Part shown: positions 1-5,705 of the stretch, in pieces
Numbering within the stretch: the stretch's first letter is position 1
How the letters are laid out: every line of letters starts with the position of its first letter
DNA from: a bacterium HR12
GTDB taxonomy: Bacteria > Actinomycetota > UBA4738 > HRBIN12
DNA: 6,404 nt
NCBI GenBank assembly: GCA_002898915.1
Contig: BEHO01000068.1
Coordinates: 1 to 6,404, forward strand
Direction of reading: 5' to 3'
The notes under the pieces: model-generated
The model's input: only the letters and a program-made list of their open reading frames with translations
Database searches by the model: none
What the model was told of the DNA's origin: nothing
Translations under genes and position numbers: made by a program

Positions 1-9
1 GAGCGACCC

Positions 10-882
10 TCACCCCAACCCCCTCGCGTCCATCCAGCGATCGTCGAGCACGCCCTCGAACACCCGCTCCGCGGGGCCCGAGAGGAGCACCTCCTCCTGC
101 GTCCGCTCCACCACCACGGTCCCGCCCGGGAACCGCACCTCGGCCCGAGCCGGCGCCAGACCCGCCTCGTGCGCGGCCACGAGCGCGGCGCACGCGCCCG
201 TGCCGCAGGCCATCGTCTCGCCCGAGCCGCGCTCCCACACCCGCGCCACGAGCACGCCGTCCTCGACGTGGACGAGCTCGACGTTCGTGCGCTCGGGGAA
301 CCGCTCATCCCCTTCGATCCGCGGCCCGAGGGAGCGCACCTCCTCCACGGACGGCTCGTGGTCGAGGAAGAGCACGAGGTGCGGGTTCCCCATCGAGACG
401 GCCGTCGCCGTGAACGTGCGGCCGTCGACCTCGAAGGGCTGCGCCACGAACGGGTCCCCGGCCGGCCCCGCCATCGGGATCGCCCCCCGGGCGAGCGCCG
501 GCGGCCCCATCCCCACGGTGACCGCGGCGACCCGACCGTCCCGCAGCTCGAGCCGCAGCCGCTTCGTGCCCGCCCGGGTCCCGATGCGCAGCTCCGTGCC
601 CCGGGCGTGCCCCTCCTCGTGGAGGAACGCCCCGAGGCACCGGATCCCGTTGCCGCACATCTCGGCGAGCGAGCCGTCGGCGTTGCGGTAGTCCATGAAG
701 GCGTCCTCGCCCGGCTCGCGCCCGGGGGCCACGCGGATGACCCCGTCGGCGCCGACGCCGAACCGCCGGTCGCACACCGCCGCGACGAGCTCGGGGGTCA
801 GCGGGCGCGCGTCGGCGAGGTCCTCGACGAGGACGAAGTCGTTCCCCGTCCCGTGGTACTTCACGAAGCGCAGAGGTCTCAT
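10..882 (-). CDS. dapF: Diaminopimelate epimerase DapF
   Basis: Cytosolic, cofactor-independent epimerase that converts LL-diaminopimelate to the meso form, the penultimate step of lysine synthesis and the source of the peptidoglycan cross-linking residue. The 290-residue product has the normal family length and both halves of the pseudo-symmetric fold. It opens with FVKYHGTGNDFVLVE. The first catalytic cysteine is Cys76 in RNADGSLAEMCGNGIRC, and the second is Cys226 in ERGSGETMACGTGACAA; these two act as the thiol/thiolate acid-base pair in the family. The substrate-contact stretch SMGNPHLV (163-170) is also present. The ATG start is supported by a GGAG ribosome-binding site 8 bases upstream (plus-strand 891-894) and by a 4-base ATGA overlap with the end of miaA, which suggests coupled translation. 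The gene is last in the visible operon; only 9 bases follow its TGA stop, so whether the operon continues cannot be seen. No key residue is missing. Confidence 0.97.
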   Translation of the reverse strand: MRPLRFVKYHGTGNDFVLVEDLADARPLTPELVAAVCDRRFGVGADGVIRVAPGREPGEDAFMDYRNADGSLAEMCGNGIRCLGAFLHEEGHARGTELRIGTRAGTKRLRLELRDGRVAAVTVGMGPPALARGAIPMAGPAGDPFVAQPFEVDGRTFTATAVSMGNPHLVLFLDHEPSVEEVRSLGPRIEGDERFPERTNVELVHVEDGVLVARVWERGSGETMACGTGACAALVAAHEAGLAPARAEVRFPGGTVVVERTQEEVLLSGPAERVFEGVLDDRWMDARGLG

Positions 883-1802
883 CGCAGGTACTCCACGAGC
901 TCGTCCACCAGGCCGACGGCGCCCTCGGGGCCGGCCCGGAACCAGCGGATCCGAGGGTCCCGGCGGAACCAGACCATCTGACGGCGCGCCAGCTCCTTCG
1001 TCCGCCGCACCGTGCTCGCGATCGCCTCCTCGAGGGTCAGCTCGCCCGCCAGGTGCCGCGCGAACTCAGCGTACCCGATGGCCTGGGACGCGGTGAGCCA
1101 ACGACCGAGGCCCCGCTCCACGAGGCGCCGCACCTCCTCCAGGAGCCCGCCCTCGACCATGGCGCGGACCCGGGCCTCGATGCGAGCGGCGAGCACCTCC
1201 CGGGCGATCTCGATCCCGGCGGCCCGCACCCGCCCCGGCTCGTACCGCTCCCAGTCCTCCGCGAACGCCGAGAAGGGCTGGCCGGTCACGGCGGCGACCT
1301 CGAGCGCCCGGACCGTCCGCCGCACGTTGGCGGGCTCGATCCTCGCCGCCGCCACCGGATCCACCTCCCGGAGCCGCGCGTGGAGACGCTCGGCGCCGAG
1401 GACCCGCGCCTCGGCCTCGAGCCACGCCCGCGTGCGCGGGTCGGTCCCGGGGAACGCGAGCCGGTCCACGACCGCCCGGAAGTAGAGCCCCGACCCGCCG
1501 ACGAGGAGGACCCGCCGCCCGCGCTCGCGGATCCCCCGCACCGCGGCCTCGGCGAGCTCGCGGTACCGCGCCACCGTGAAGGGCCCGGAGGGCCCGACGA
1601 CGTCGATCAGGTGGTGCGGCACGCGCGCCCGGTCCTCGGGGCTCGGCTTCGCCGTGCCGACGTCCATCCCCCGGTACACGAGCATCGAGTCCACGCTCAC
1701 GATCTCGGCGCCGAGCGCCTCCGCCACGGCGATCGCGGCCTCCGACTTCCCGGAGGCGGTGGGGCCGACGATCGCGAGCAGCGGCTCCGCGGCCGCGGTC
1801 AT
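879..1802 (-). CDS. miaA: tRNA dimethylallyltransferase MiaA
   Basis: Transfers the dimethylallyl group of DMAPP to N6 of adenosine 37 in tRNAs that read UNN codons, giving i6A37, the substrate of MiaB encoded just upstream. The 307-residue product has the usual length. It shows the P-loop-like GPTASGKS at 13-20, the conserved Asp38 in [16 protein letters not shown], the [10 protein letters not shown] segment (101-110), the [12 protein letters not shown] segment (around 158-169) and [11 protein letters not shown] near 237-247. The C-terminal helix [17 protein letters not shown] fits the end of the family domain. The ATG start overlaps the miaB TGA as ATGA; no clear Shine-Dalgarno sequence precedes it, so translation probably depends on ribosomes finishing miaB. 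The 3' end overlaps dapF in the same way. The order miaB-miaA is the reverse of the reaction order, which has no functional meaning in an operon. Confidence 0.97.
   Translation of the reverse strand: MTAAAEPLLAIVGPTASGKSEAAIAVAEALGAEIVSVDSMLVYRGMDVGTAKPSPEDRARVPHHLIDVVGPSGPFTVARYRELAEAAVRGIRERGRRVLLVGGSGLYFRAVVDRLAFPGTDPRTRAWLEAEARVLGAERLHARLREVDPVAAARIEPANVRRTVRALEVAAVTGQPFSAFAEDWERYEPGRVRAAGIEIAREVLAARIEARVRAMVEGGLLEEVRRLVERGLGRWLTASQAIGYAEFARHLAGELTLEEAIASTVRRTKELARRQMVWFRRDPRIRWFRAGPEGAVGLVDELVEYLR
891..894 (-). promoter_or_regulatory. Ribosome-binding site of dapF
   Basis: On the minus strand GGAG lies inside the last codons of miaA, 8 bases before the dapF ATG. It supports the ATG that overlaps the miaA stop as the true dapF start and allows both direct initiation and reinitiation. 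Confidence 0.6.
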
Positions 1803-3166
1803 CGCGCGGCGGCGACGGCCGGCGCGGCGGACGTCGGCGCCGCGACGGGCTCGCCGACCAGGTGGTGCGGGTGGGCCGAGACGATCCGGACGTCGAGGAA
1901 GGTGCCGGGCGGGATCTCCCCGGGCAGATGCACCACCTTGTTCGTGCGCGTCCGCCCCTGCACCCCGCCCTTGCGGCCGGTGCCCTCGACCAGGACCTCG
2001 ACGGTCCGGCCCACGTGCTCACGCATGATCTCGAGGGAGATCCGCTCCTGGAGCGCGACCAGCCGGTCGAAGAGCTCCTGGACGACCCCCTTGGGGACCT
2101 GGTCCGGCATCATCGCGGCTCGCGTCCCCGGCCTCGGCGAGTACTGGAACATGAAGGCCTGGTCGAAGCGGGCGCGCTCCACGACCTCCAGGGTCTCGCG
2201 GAAGTCCTCCTCGGTCTCCCCGGGGAACCCGACGATGATGTCCGTGGTGACGGCGATACCGGGGATCGCCGCCCGGATCTCATCCAGCCAGGCGAGGTAC
2301 CGCTCCCGGCGGTACGAGCGTCGCATGGCCGCCAGGATCCGGTCCGAGCCCGACTGGAGCGGGAAGTGGATGTGCTCGCAGACCTTCTCCGAGGAGGCCA
2401 TGGCCTCGATCACGTCGGGCGTGAAGTCGTGCGGGTGGGGGCTCGTGAACCGGATCCGCCGGAGCCCCTCGACCTCGTTCACCCGGCGCAGGAGCTCGGC
2501 GAAGCGGGGACGGCGCGGGGAACCCGGCACCGTCAGGTCCCGCCCGTACGTGTTCACGTTCTGGCCGAGGAGCGTCACCTCCACGACGCCCTGCGAGGCG
2601 AGGGCGCGCACCTCGGCCAGGATGTCCTCCATCGGCCGCGAGCGTTGCGGCCCGCGGACGAGGGGCACGATGCAGAACGTGCAGGCGTTGTCGCAGCCGA
2701 CGGAGACCGAGACCCACGCGTGGTGCGCCACCTCCCGCCGCGCCGGCAGCGCGCTCGGGAAGACCTCGGTGTACTCGCGGACGTCGAGCTGCGGCCCCTC
2801 CCGCTCGGCGGCCCGCAGGAGCGACAGGAGCCCGGGGAGGGCGTGGGTGCCGACGACGACGTCCACCCACGGCGCCCGCTCGAGGATGCCCGCCCCGTCC
2901 TTCTGCGCGAGGCAGCCGGCGACCACGATGCGCAGGCGCGGGTTGCGCTCCTTCAGCGGCCGCAGGTGCCCGAGGTTGCCGTAGAGGCGGTTGTCGGCGT
3001 TCTCCCGGACCGCGCACGTGTTGAACACGATGACGTCGGCCCGGGCGGCGTCCTCCGTCGGCACGTAGCCGTCGGCGGTGAGCAGCCCGGCGATCCGCTC
3101 CGAGTCGTGCTCGTTCATCTGGCACCCGAAGGTGCGCAGCAGGTACCGACGCTCCACGCCCTCCAC
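1799..3166 (-). CDS. miaB: tRNA-2-methylthio-N6-dimethylallyladenosine synthase MiaB
   Basis: Radical SAM methylthiotransferase that converts i6A37 in tRNA to ms2i6A37; cytosolic, with two [4Fe-4S] clusters. The 455-residue product has the three family domains. The N-terminal methylthiotransferase domain (about 8-120) carries the cluster cysteines Cys15 (TFGCQMN), Cys51 ([10 protein letters not shown]) and Cys85 (AGCLAQ). The radical SAM core (about 146-376) has the CxxxCxxC motif at Cys158, Cys162 and Cys165, followed later by [20 protein letters not shown] and YSPRPGTRA. The TRAM RNA-binding domain occupies about 380-440. The first start is GTG, one base after the rny stop. An in-frame GTG three codons later (plus-strand 3155-3157) has AAGG at 8-base spacing, so the protein may begin three residues further in. 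The short Ala/Pro-rich tail (441-455) lies beyond the TRAM domain and is probably disordered. The paralogues MtaB and RimO are less likely, given the YxxTFGCQMN opening and the neighbouring miaA. Confidence 0.97.
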   Translation of the reverse strand: MEGVERRYLLRTFGCQMNEHDSERIAGLLTADGYVPTEDAARADVIVFNTCAVRENADNRLYGNLGHLRPLKERNPRLRIVVAGCLAQKDGAGILERAPWVDVVVGTHALPGLLSLLRAAEREGPQLDVREYTEVFPSALPARREVAHHAWVSVSVGCDNACTFCIVPLVRGPQRSRPMEDILAEVRALASQGVVEVTLLGQNVNTYGRDLTVPGSPRRPRFAELLRRVNEVEGLRRIRFTSPHPHDFTPDVIEAMASSEKVCEHIHFPLQSGSDRILAAMRRSYRRERYLAWLDEIRAAIPGIAVTTDIIVGFPGETEEDFRETLEVVERARFDQAFMFQYSPRPGTRAAMMPDQVPKGVVQELFDRLVALQERISLEIMREHVGRTVEVLVEGTGRKGGVQGRTRTNKVVHLPGEIPPGTFLDVRIVSAHPHHLVGEPVAAPTSAAPAVAAAR

Positions 3167-3167
3167 C

Positions 3168-4700
3168 TTACTTCGCGTACTCCACGGCCCGGGTCTCGCG
3201 GACCACCGTGATCTTGATCTGGCCCGGGTACTGGAGCTCCTCCTCCACGCGCTTGGCGATGTCGCGGGCCATGATCTGGGCCTGGACGTCGTCCACCTCC
3301 TGGGGCTTCACCATGACCCGGACCTCACGCCCCGCCTGCATCGCGTAGGTCTTCTCCACCCCCGGGTAGGACGTGCAGATCTCCTCGAGGCGCTGGAGCC
3401 GCTTCACGTAGGTCTCCAGGCTCTCGCGCCGCGCGCCCGGCCGCCCGCCGGAGATCCCGTCGGCGATCTGGGCGAGCACGGCGTCGATCGTCCGCTGCTC
3501 GACCTCCCCGTGGTGGGACTCGATGCAGTGGACGACCTCCGGCGGCTCCTTCAGCCGGCGGGCGATCTCGGCGCCGATGATCGCGTGGCTCCCCTCGACC
3601 TCGTGGGTCACCGCCTTGCCGATGTCGTGGAGGAACGCGCCGCGCTTGGCGATCGTGGGATCGATCCCGAGCTCGGCGGCGAGGGCCGCCGCCAGGTGCG
3701 CCGACTCCACGAGGTGCTTGAGGACGTTCTGCCCGTACGACGTCCGGTACTGGAGGCGCCCGAGCAGCCGGATCATCTCGGGGTGGAGGTCGGTGATGCC
3801 GACCTGCATCGCGGCCTCCTCCCCGGCCCGCTTGATCTGCTCCTCGAGCTCCCGCAGGGACCGCTCGTGCATCTCCTCGATCCGCGCGGGGTGGATCCGC
3901 CCGTCGGACACGAGCTTCTCCAGGGTCATCCATGCCGCCTGTCGCCGCACCGGGTCGAAGGAGGACAGCACGACGGCCTCGGGGGTGTCGTCGATGATGA
4001 GGTTCACCCCCGTCACGGCCTCGAAGGCTCGGATGTTCCGGCCCTCGCGCCCGATGATGCGGCCCTTCATGTCCTCGCTCGGGAGCGTGAAGACCGAGAC
4101 CGTGGACTCGGCCGTCTGCTCCGAGGCCACCCGCTGGATCGCCACGGTCAGGATCTTGCGGGCGCGCTCCTCTCCCTCCTCCCGAGCGCGCTGCTCGATC
4201 TCCCGCACCTGCTGGAGGGCGGCGCGCTTGGCCTCCTCCACCATCTGGGCCATCAGGGTCTCCCGGGCCTCCTGCTGGGTCATGCCCGCCACCCGCTCCA
4301 GCTGGGCCCGGTGCTGCTGGGCGGCCTGCTCCAGTTGCTGGCGGACCTTCTGCAGCTGTCGGTCGCGGTCGTCGAGCTCGGCCTTGCGCTCCTCGAGCTG
4401 CCGGGCGCGGCGCTCCAGCTCCTCCTCGCGCTCGGCGAGGCGCCGCTCGAGCCGCTCCACCTCCTCACGCCGGGCGCGGAGCACCTCCTCGGCCTCCCGC
4501 CGGAGCGCGGAGATCTCCTCCTTGCCCTCCCGGATGGCCTCGCGGGTGATGCGCTCGGCCTCCCGCTCCGCCTCCAGGACGATCTTCTGGGCCAAGGACT
4601 CCGCGCTGCGGGCCTGCGACGCGGCCACCGCCCGGCGGATCGCGAAGCCGAGACCCAGGCCGATCGCCAGGGCCGCGACCCCCACCACCACCGTCTCCAT
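3168..4700 (-). CDS. rny: Ribonuclease Y, membrane-anchored endoribonuclease
   Basis: Metal-dependent endoribonuclease that starts bulk mRNA decay in many Gram-positive bacteria, acting at the inner face of the membrane. From the ATG chosen here it has 510 residues, the usual family length. In order it shows an N-terminal transmembrane segment (about 3-20, [18 protein letters not shown]), a long Glu/Arg/Gln-rich coiled coil (about 30-190), a KH RNA-binding domain with the GxxG loop in [12 protein letters not shown] (213-224), and an HD phosphohydrolase domain with His329 (GQNVLKH), the His358-Asp359 pair (FLHDIGKA) and Asp414 ([18 protein letters not shown]). The ATG is preferred over an upstream TTG that would add 12 residues, because GGAGG lies 8 bases before it and the membrane segment then starts at once, as is normal. 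It heads the rny-miaB-miaA-dapF run, one base from miaB. Its long leader may carry control elements. RNase Y is absent from Streptomyces and Mycobacterium but known in deep actinobacterial lineages. Confidence 0.97.
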   Translation of the reverse strand: METVVVGVAALAIGLGLGFAIRRAVAASQARSAESLAQKIVLEAEREAERITREAIREGKEEISALRREAEEVLRARREEVERLERRLAEREEELERRARQLEERKAELDDRDRQLQKVRQQLEQAAQQHRAQLERVAGMTQQEARETLMAQMVEEAKRAALQQVREIEQRAREEGEERARKILTVAIQRVASEQTAESTVSVFTLPSEDMKGRIIGREGRNIRAFEAVTGVNLIIDDTPEAVVLSSFDPVRRQAAWMTLEKLVSDGRIHPARIEEMHERSLRELEEQIKRAGEEAAMQVGITDLHPEMIRLLGRLQYRTSYGQNVLKHLVESAHLAAALAAELGIDPTIAKRGAFLHDIGKAVTHEVEGSHAIIGAEIARRLKEPPEVVHCIESHHGEVEQRTIDAVLAQIADGISGGRPGARRESLETYVKRLQRLEEICTSYPGVEKTYAMQAGREVRVMVKPQEVDDVQAQIMARDIAKRVEEELQYPGQIKITVVRETRAVEYAK

Positions 4701-4899
4701 CGGACCTGCCTCCGTTGCACGTGAACGCTGAAGCAAGGCCCTCTCAGGCCCTGTTCGGCCGTGCGAACGTGGGGCGGGTCAGCGCGTCCGGCCCGGTGGG
4801 CCTCCGCAGCCGCCGCTCGAGTGGTCTCCCTTGGGCTTCGGGTCGTTCACGGGTTCCGGCACGTGTCGAACAGTTGCGCTTCGATGTGACCTTGCTCGG
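4701..4899 (-). promoter_or_regulatory. Predicted long 5' leader of rny with inverted and direct repeats
   Basis: If the promoter at 4906-4934 is used, rny mRNA starts near 4899 and carries a leader of about 200 nt, long for a housekeeping gene. Several small repeats lie in it. CGTTCACG at 4844-4851 and CGTGAACG at 4720-4727 are exact reverse complements and could pair over a 116-nt loop, ending 6 bases before the GGAGG site. GTTCG (4753-4757) and CGAAC (4764-4768) form a 5-bp stem with a 6-base loop. AGGCCCT occurs twice (4736-4742, 4746-4752) with a 10-base period. CACGTG occurs at 4718-4723 and 4860-4865. CGTT/AACG (4713-4716, 4724-4727) can form a competing 4-bp stem that touches the first G of the ribosome-binding site. 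I recognise no known riboswitch and see no coding region in this stretch. Confidence 0.35.
4709..4713 (-). promoter_or_regulatory. Ribosome-binding site of rny
   Basis: The minus strand reads GGAGG with 8 bases before the ATG ending at 4700. This is the strongest Shine-Dalgarno sequence in the window and decides the rny start against the upstream TTG at 4734-4736. Confidence 0.8.
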
Positions 4900-4905
4900 A
4901 ATCCC

Positions 4906-4934
4906 ACATTACGGCGTCGCGGAGCGAGAGGCAA
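4906..4934 (-). promoter_or_regulatory. Candidate housekeeping promoter of rny
   Basis: On the minus strand, TTGCCT (plus-strand 4929-4934) is followed after exactly 17 bases by TAATGT (plus-strand 4906-4911). These match TTGACA at the three most conserved -35 positions and keep the TA...T frame of the -10 element, with ideal spacing. The start point would fall around 4899-4900. It is the only minus-strand match of this quality I see in the 263-bp gap. A promoter is expected here because the gap and the inverted gene separate rny from recA-recX. Confidence 0.5.
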
Positions 4935-4964
4935 GGCTCCCGGGGACCCCGTACACTCGCTCCG
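4920..4964. repeat. 9-bp inverted repeat spanning both divergent promoters (candidate operator)
   Basis: CGGAGCGAG at 4920-4928 is perfectly matched by CTCGCTCCG at 4956-4964, with 27 bases between. The left arm lies in the -10/-35 spacer of the predicted rny promoter. The right arm covers the end of the predicted -10 of the zinc-ribbon gene and its first base. Between the arms is a second odd-length palindrome, CGGGGACCCCG (4941-4951). The arms could bind a dimeric regulator that controls both genes, or could be chance in GC-rich DNA; no known operator consensus is recognised. Confidence 0.35.
4952..4957 (+). promoter_or_regulatory. Candidate -10 element of a leaderless promoter for the zinc-ribbon gene
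   Basis: TACACT fits the TAnnnT form of an actinobacterial -10 element and is followed by six bases and then the GTG start, so transcription would begin at or next to the start codon. No Shine-Dalgarno sequence lies before this GTG, which agrees with leaderless translation. No convincing -35 hexamer is found 16-18 bases upstream, which keeps the confidence moderate. Confidence 0.35.
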
Positions 4965-5173
4965 TGCCGCTGTTCGAGTTCGCCTGCCGCGACTGCGGGG
5001 CCCGCTTCGAGCGGCTGCTGCCCGCCGCCTCCCCCGCCCCCGCCTGCCCGACCTGCGGGAGCGCCGCGGTGAGCCGGCTCCTCTCCGCCTTCGCCGCGCC
5101 CGGGGTCACGGGCGGCGACGGGTCCGGCGCCGCCTGCGCCTGCGGGGGGACCTGCGCCTGCGGGCGCCGCTGA
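4964..5173 (+). CDS. FmdB-family small zinc-ribbon protein
   Basis: A 69-residue protein of the FmdB (CxxC_CxxC_SSSS) putative regulatory family, whose exact role is not established. The GTG start gives the typical opening MPLFEFACRDCGARFERL. Four cysteines form a zinc ribbon: Cys8 and Cys11 (CRDC), then Cys28 and Cys31 (CPTC), followed by SAAVSRLLSAF, as in family members where a short helix follows the second knuckle. The tail is Gly/Ala-rich and ends with four more cysteines (58, 60, 64, 66) in two CACG units that could bind a second metal or be redox-active. It is the only plus-strand gene here: divergent from rny and convergent with recX across 13 bases. Longer starts back to 4715 are rejected because the added residues resemble no family member and would run through the intergenic signals. 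Family membership is well supported; function is not. Confidence 0.85.
   Translation: MPLFEFACRDCGARFERLLPAASPAPACPTCGSAAVSRLLSAFAAPGVTGGDGSGAACACGGTCACGRR
5133..5164 (+). repeat. In-frame 14-bp direct repeat in the zinc-ribbon gene tail
   Basis: CCTGCGCCTGCGGG occurs at 5133-5146 and again at 5151-5164, an offset of 18 bases or six codons. Each copy encodes the Cys-Ala-Cys-Gly part of the C-terminal tail, so the two cysteine pairs look like a small tandem duplication in frame just before the stop codon. Confidence 0.7.
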
Positions 5174-5186
5174 TCGGGGCGACGGG

Positions 5187-5705
5187 TCAGCTCAGGCCGA
5201 GCGCCGAGCGGGCCGCGTCCCGGGCGGTGTCCGCCGCGTGTCCCCGGCGGACCAGGAAGCCCACCAGGCGCTCGAAGGCCCGTTCGGGCGGGAGACCCCG
5301 CAGCCGCTGGACGCGCGCGAGCGCGAGGGCCCGCGCCCGCTCCTCCTCCCCCGGGACCCGCTCGGCGGCCGCCACCTCGGCCAGGGCCGCCTCCGCGGTG
5401 GCCCGATCCACGCCCCTCGCCGCGAGGGCGGCGAGCACCGCCCGGGAACCGGCGCCCCGTCGCACGAGGTGCTGCTCCGCCACGGCTCGGGCGAAGCGGG
5501 CGTCGTCCACGAGCCCCACCGCCTCGAGACGGCCGAGCTCCTCCTCGACCTGGTCGGCGTCGAACCCGGCGGCGAGGAGCCGGTCCCGCAGTTCGCGCCG
5601 GGAGCGGGGCCGCGCCGCGAGCAGGCGGAGGGCGCGCTCGTGGCAGTCGAGCGGATGCGCGGGCTCGCGAGGACGCCGGGGGCCGGTCACGGCCGCCTTC
5701 CCCAC
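5187..5705 (-). CDS. recX: RecA regulatory protein RecX
   Basis: Binds RecA filaments and usually limits filament growth and ATPase activity during recombination and the SOS response; cytosolic. The 172-residue product is all-helical with three tandem three-helix repeats, as in the family: about 20-62 (ALRLLAARPRSRRELRDRL), about 66-110 (GLVDDARFARAVAEQHLVRR, GAGSRAVLAALAARGVD) and about 120-170. The typical phrases LVDDARFA and EQHLVRRGAGSRAV make the call firm despite the low conservation of RecX. The first start is a GTG directly after the recA TGA with no spacer. A GTG five codons later (plus-strand 5688-5690) has GGGGAAGG ending 5 bases before it and may be the real start, giving 167 residues. 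Its 3' end faces the zinc-ribbon gene across 13 bases, with no visible intrinsic terminator. Confidence 0.93.
   Translation of the reverse strand: MGKAAVTGPRRPREPAHPLDCHERALRLLAARPRSRRELRDRLLAAGFDADQVEEELGRLEAVGLVDDARFARAVAEQHLVRRGAGSRAVLAALAARGVDRATAEAALAEVAAAERVPGEEERARALALARVQRLRGLPPERAFERLVGFLVRRGHAADTARDAARSALGLS

Noticed and set aside
1053..2984. Long plus-strand open frame opposite miaA and miaB (643 codons)
   Set aside because: It is antisense to two firmly identified genes. Its translation is a low-complexity Arg/Pro/Ser/Gly composition typical of a shadow frame in very GC-rich DNA, with no recognisable domain.
3078..4724. Long plus-strand open frame opposite rny (548 codons)
   Set aside because: It mirrors the Glu/Arg-rich coiled coil of RNase Y as Leu-rich repeats. 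This is a codon-complement artefact with no family resemblance.
3523..4731. Second plus-strand open frame opposite rny (402 codons)
   Set aside because: Ser/Arg-rich shadow of the coiled-coil gene; no motifs and no start signal.
4701..4736. TTG start extending RNase Y by 12 residues
   Set aside because: The extension places polar residues before the membrane segment and lacks a ribosome-binding site, whereas the ATG ending at 4700 has GGAGG at 8 bases.
4753..4768. GTTCG-N6-CGAAC as a possible SOS box
   Set aside because: The half-sites point the wrong way round (GTTCG first) compared with the LexA consensus. It is kept only as a small possible stem in the rny leader.
4866..4884. TCGAA ... 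TTCGA inverted repeat resembling a LexA/SOS box
   Set aside because: The Gram-positive/actinobacterial SOS box is CGAAC-N4-GTTCG. Here the half-sites are 9 bases apart and the right half reads CTTCG, so the spacing and one position do not fit.
4715..4963. Extended N-terminus for the zinc-ribbon protein
   Set aside because: The family begins directly at Met-Pro-Leu-Phe/Tyr-Glu-Phe. The added 83 residues have no family resemblance and run through the promoter region.
5174..5186. Terminator between recX and the zinc-ribbon gene
   Set aside because: The 13 bases contain no stable hairpin followed by a T-tract on either strand.
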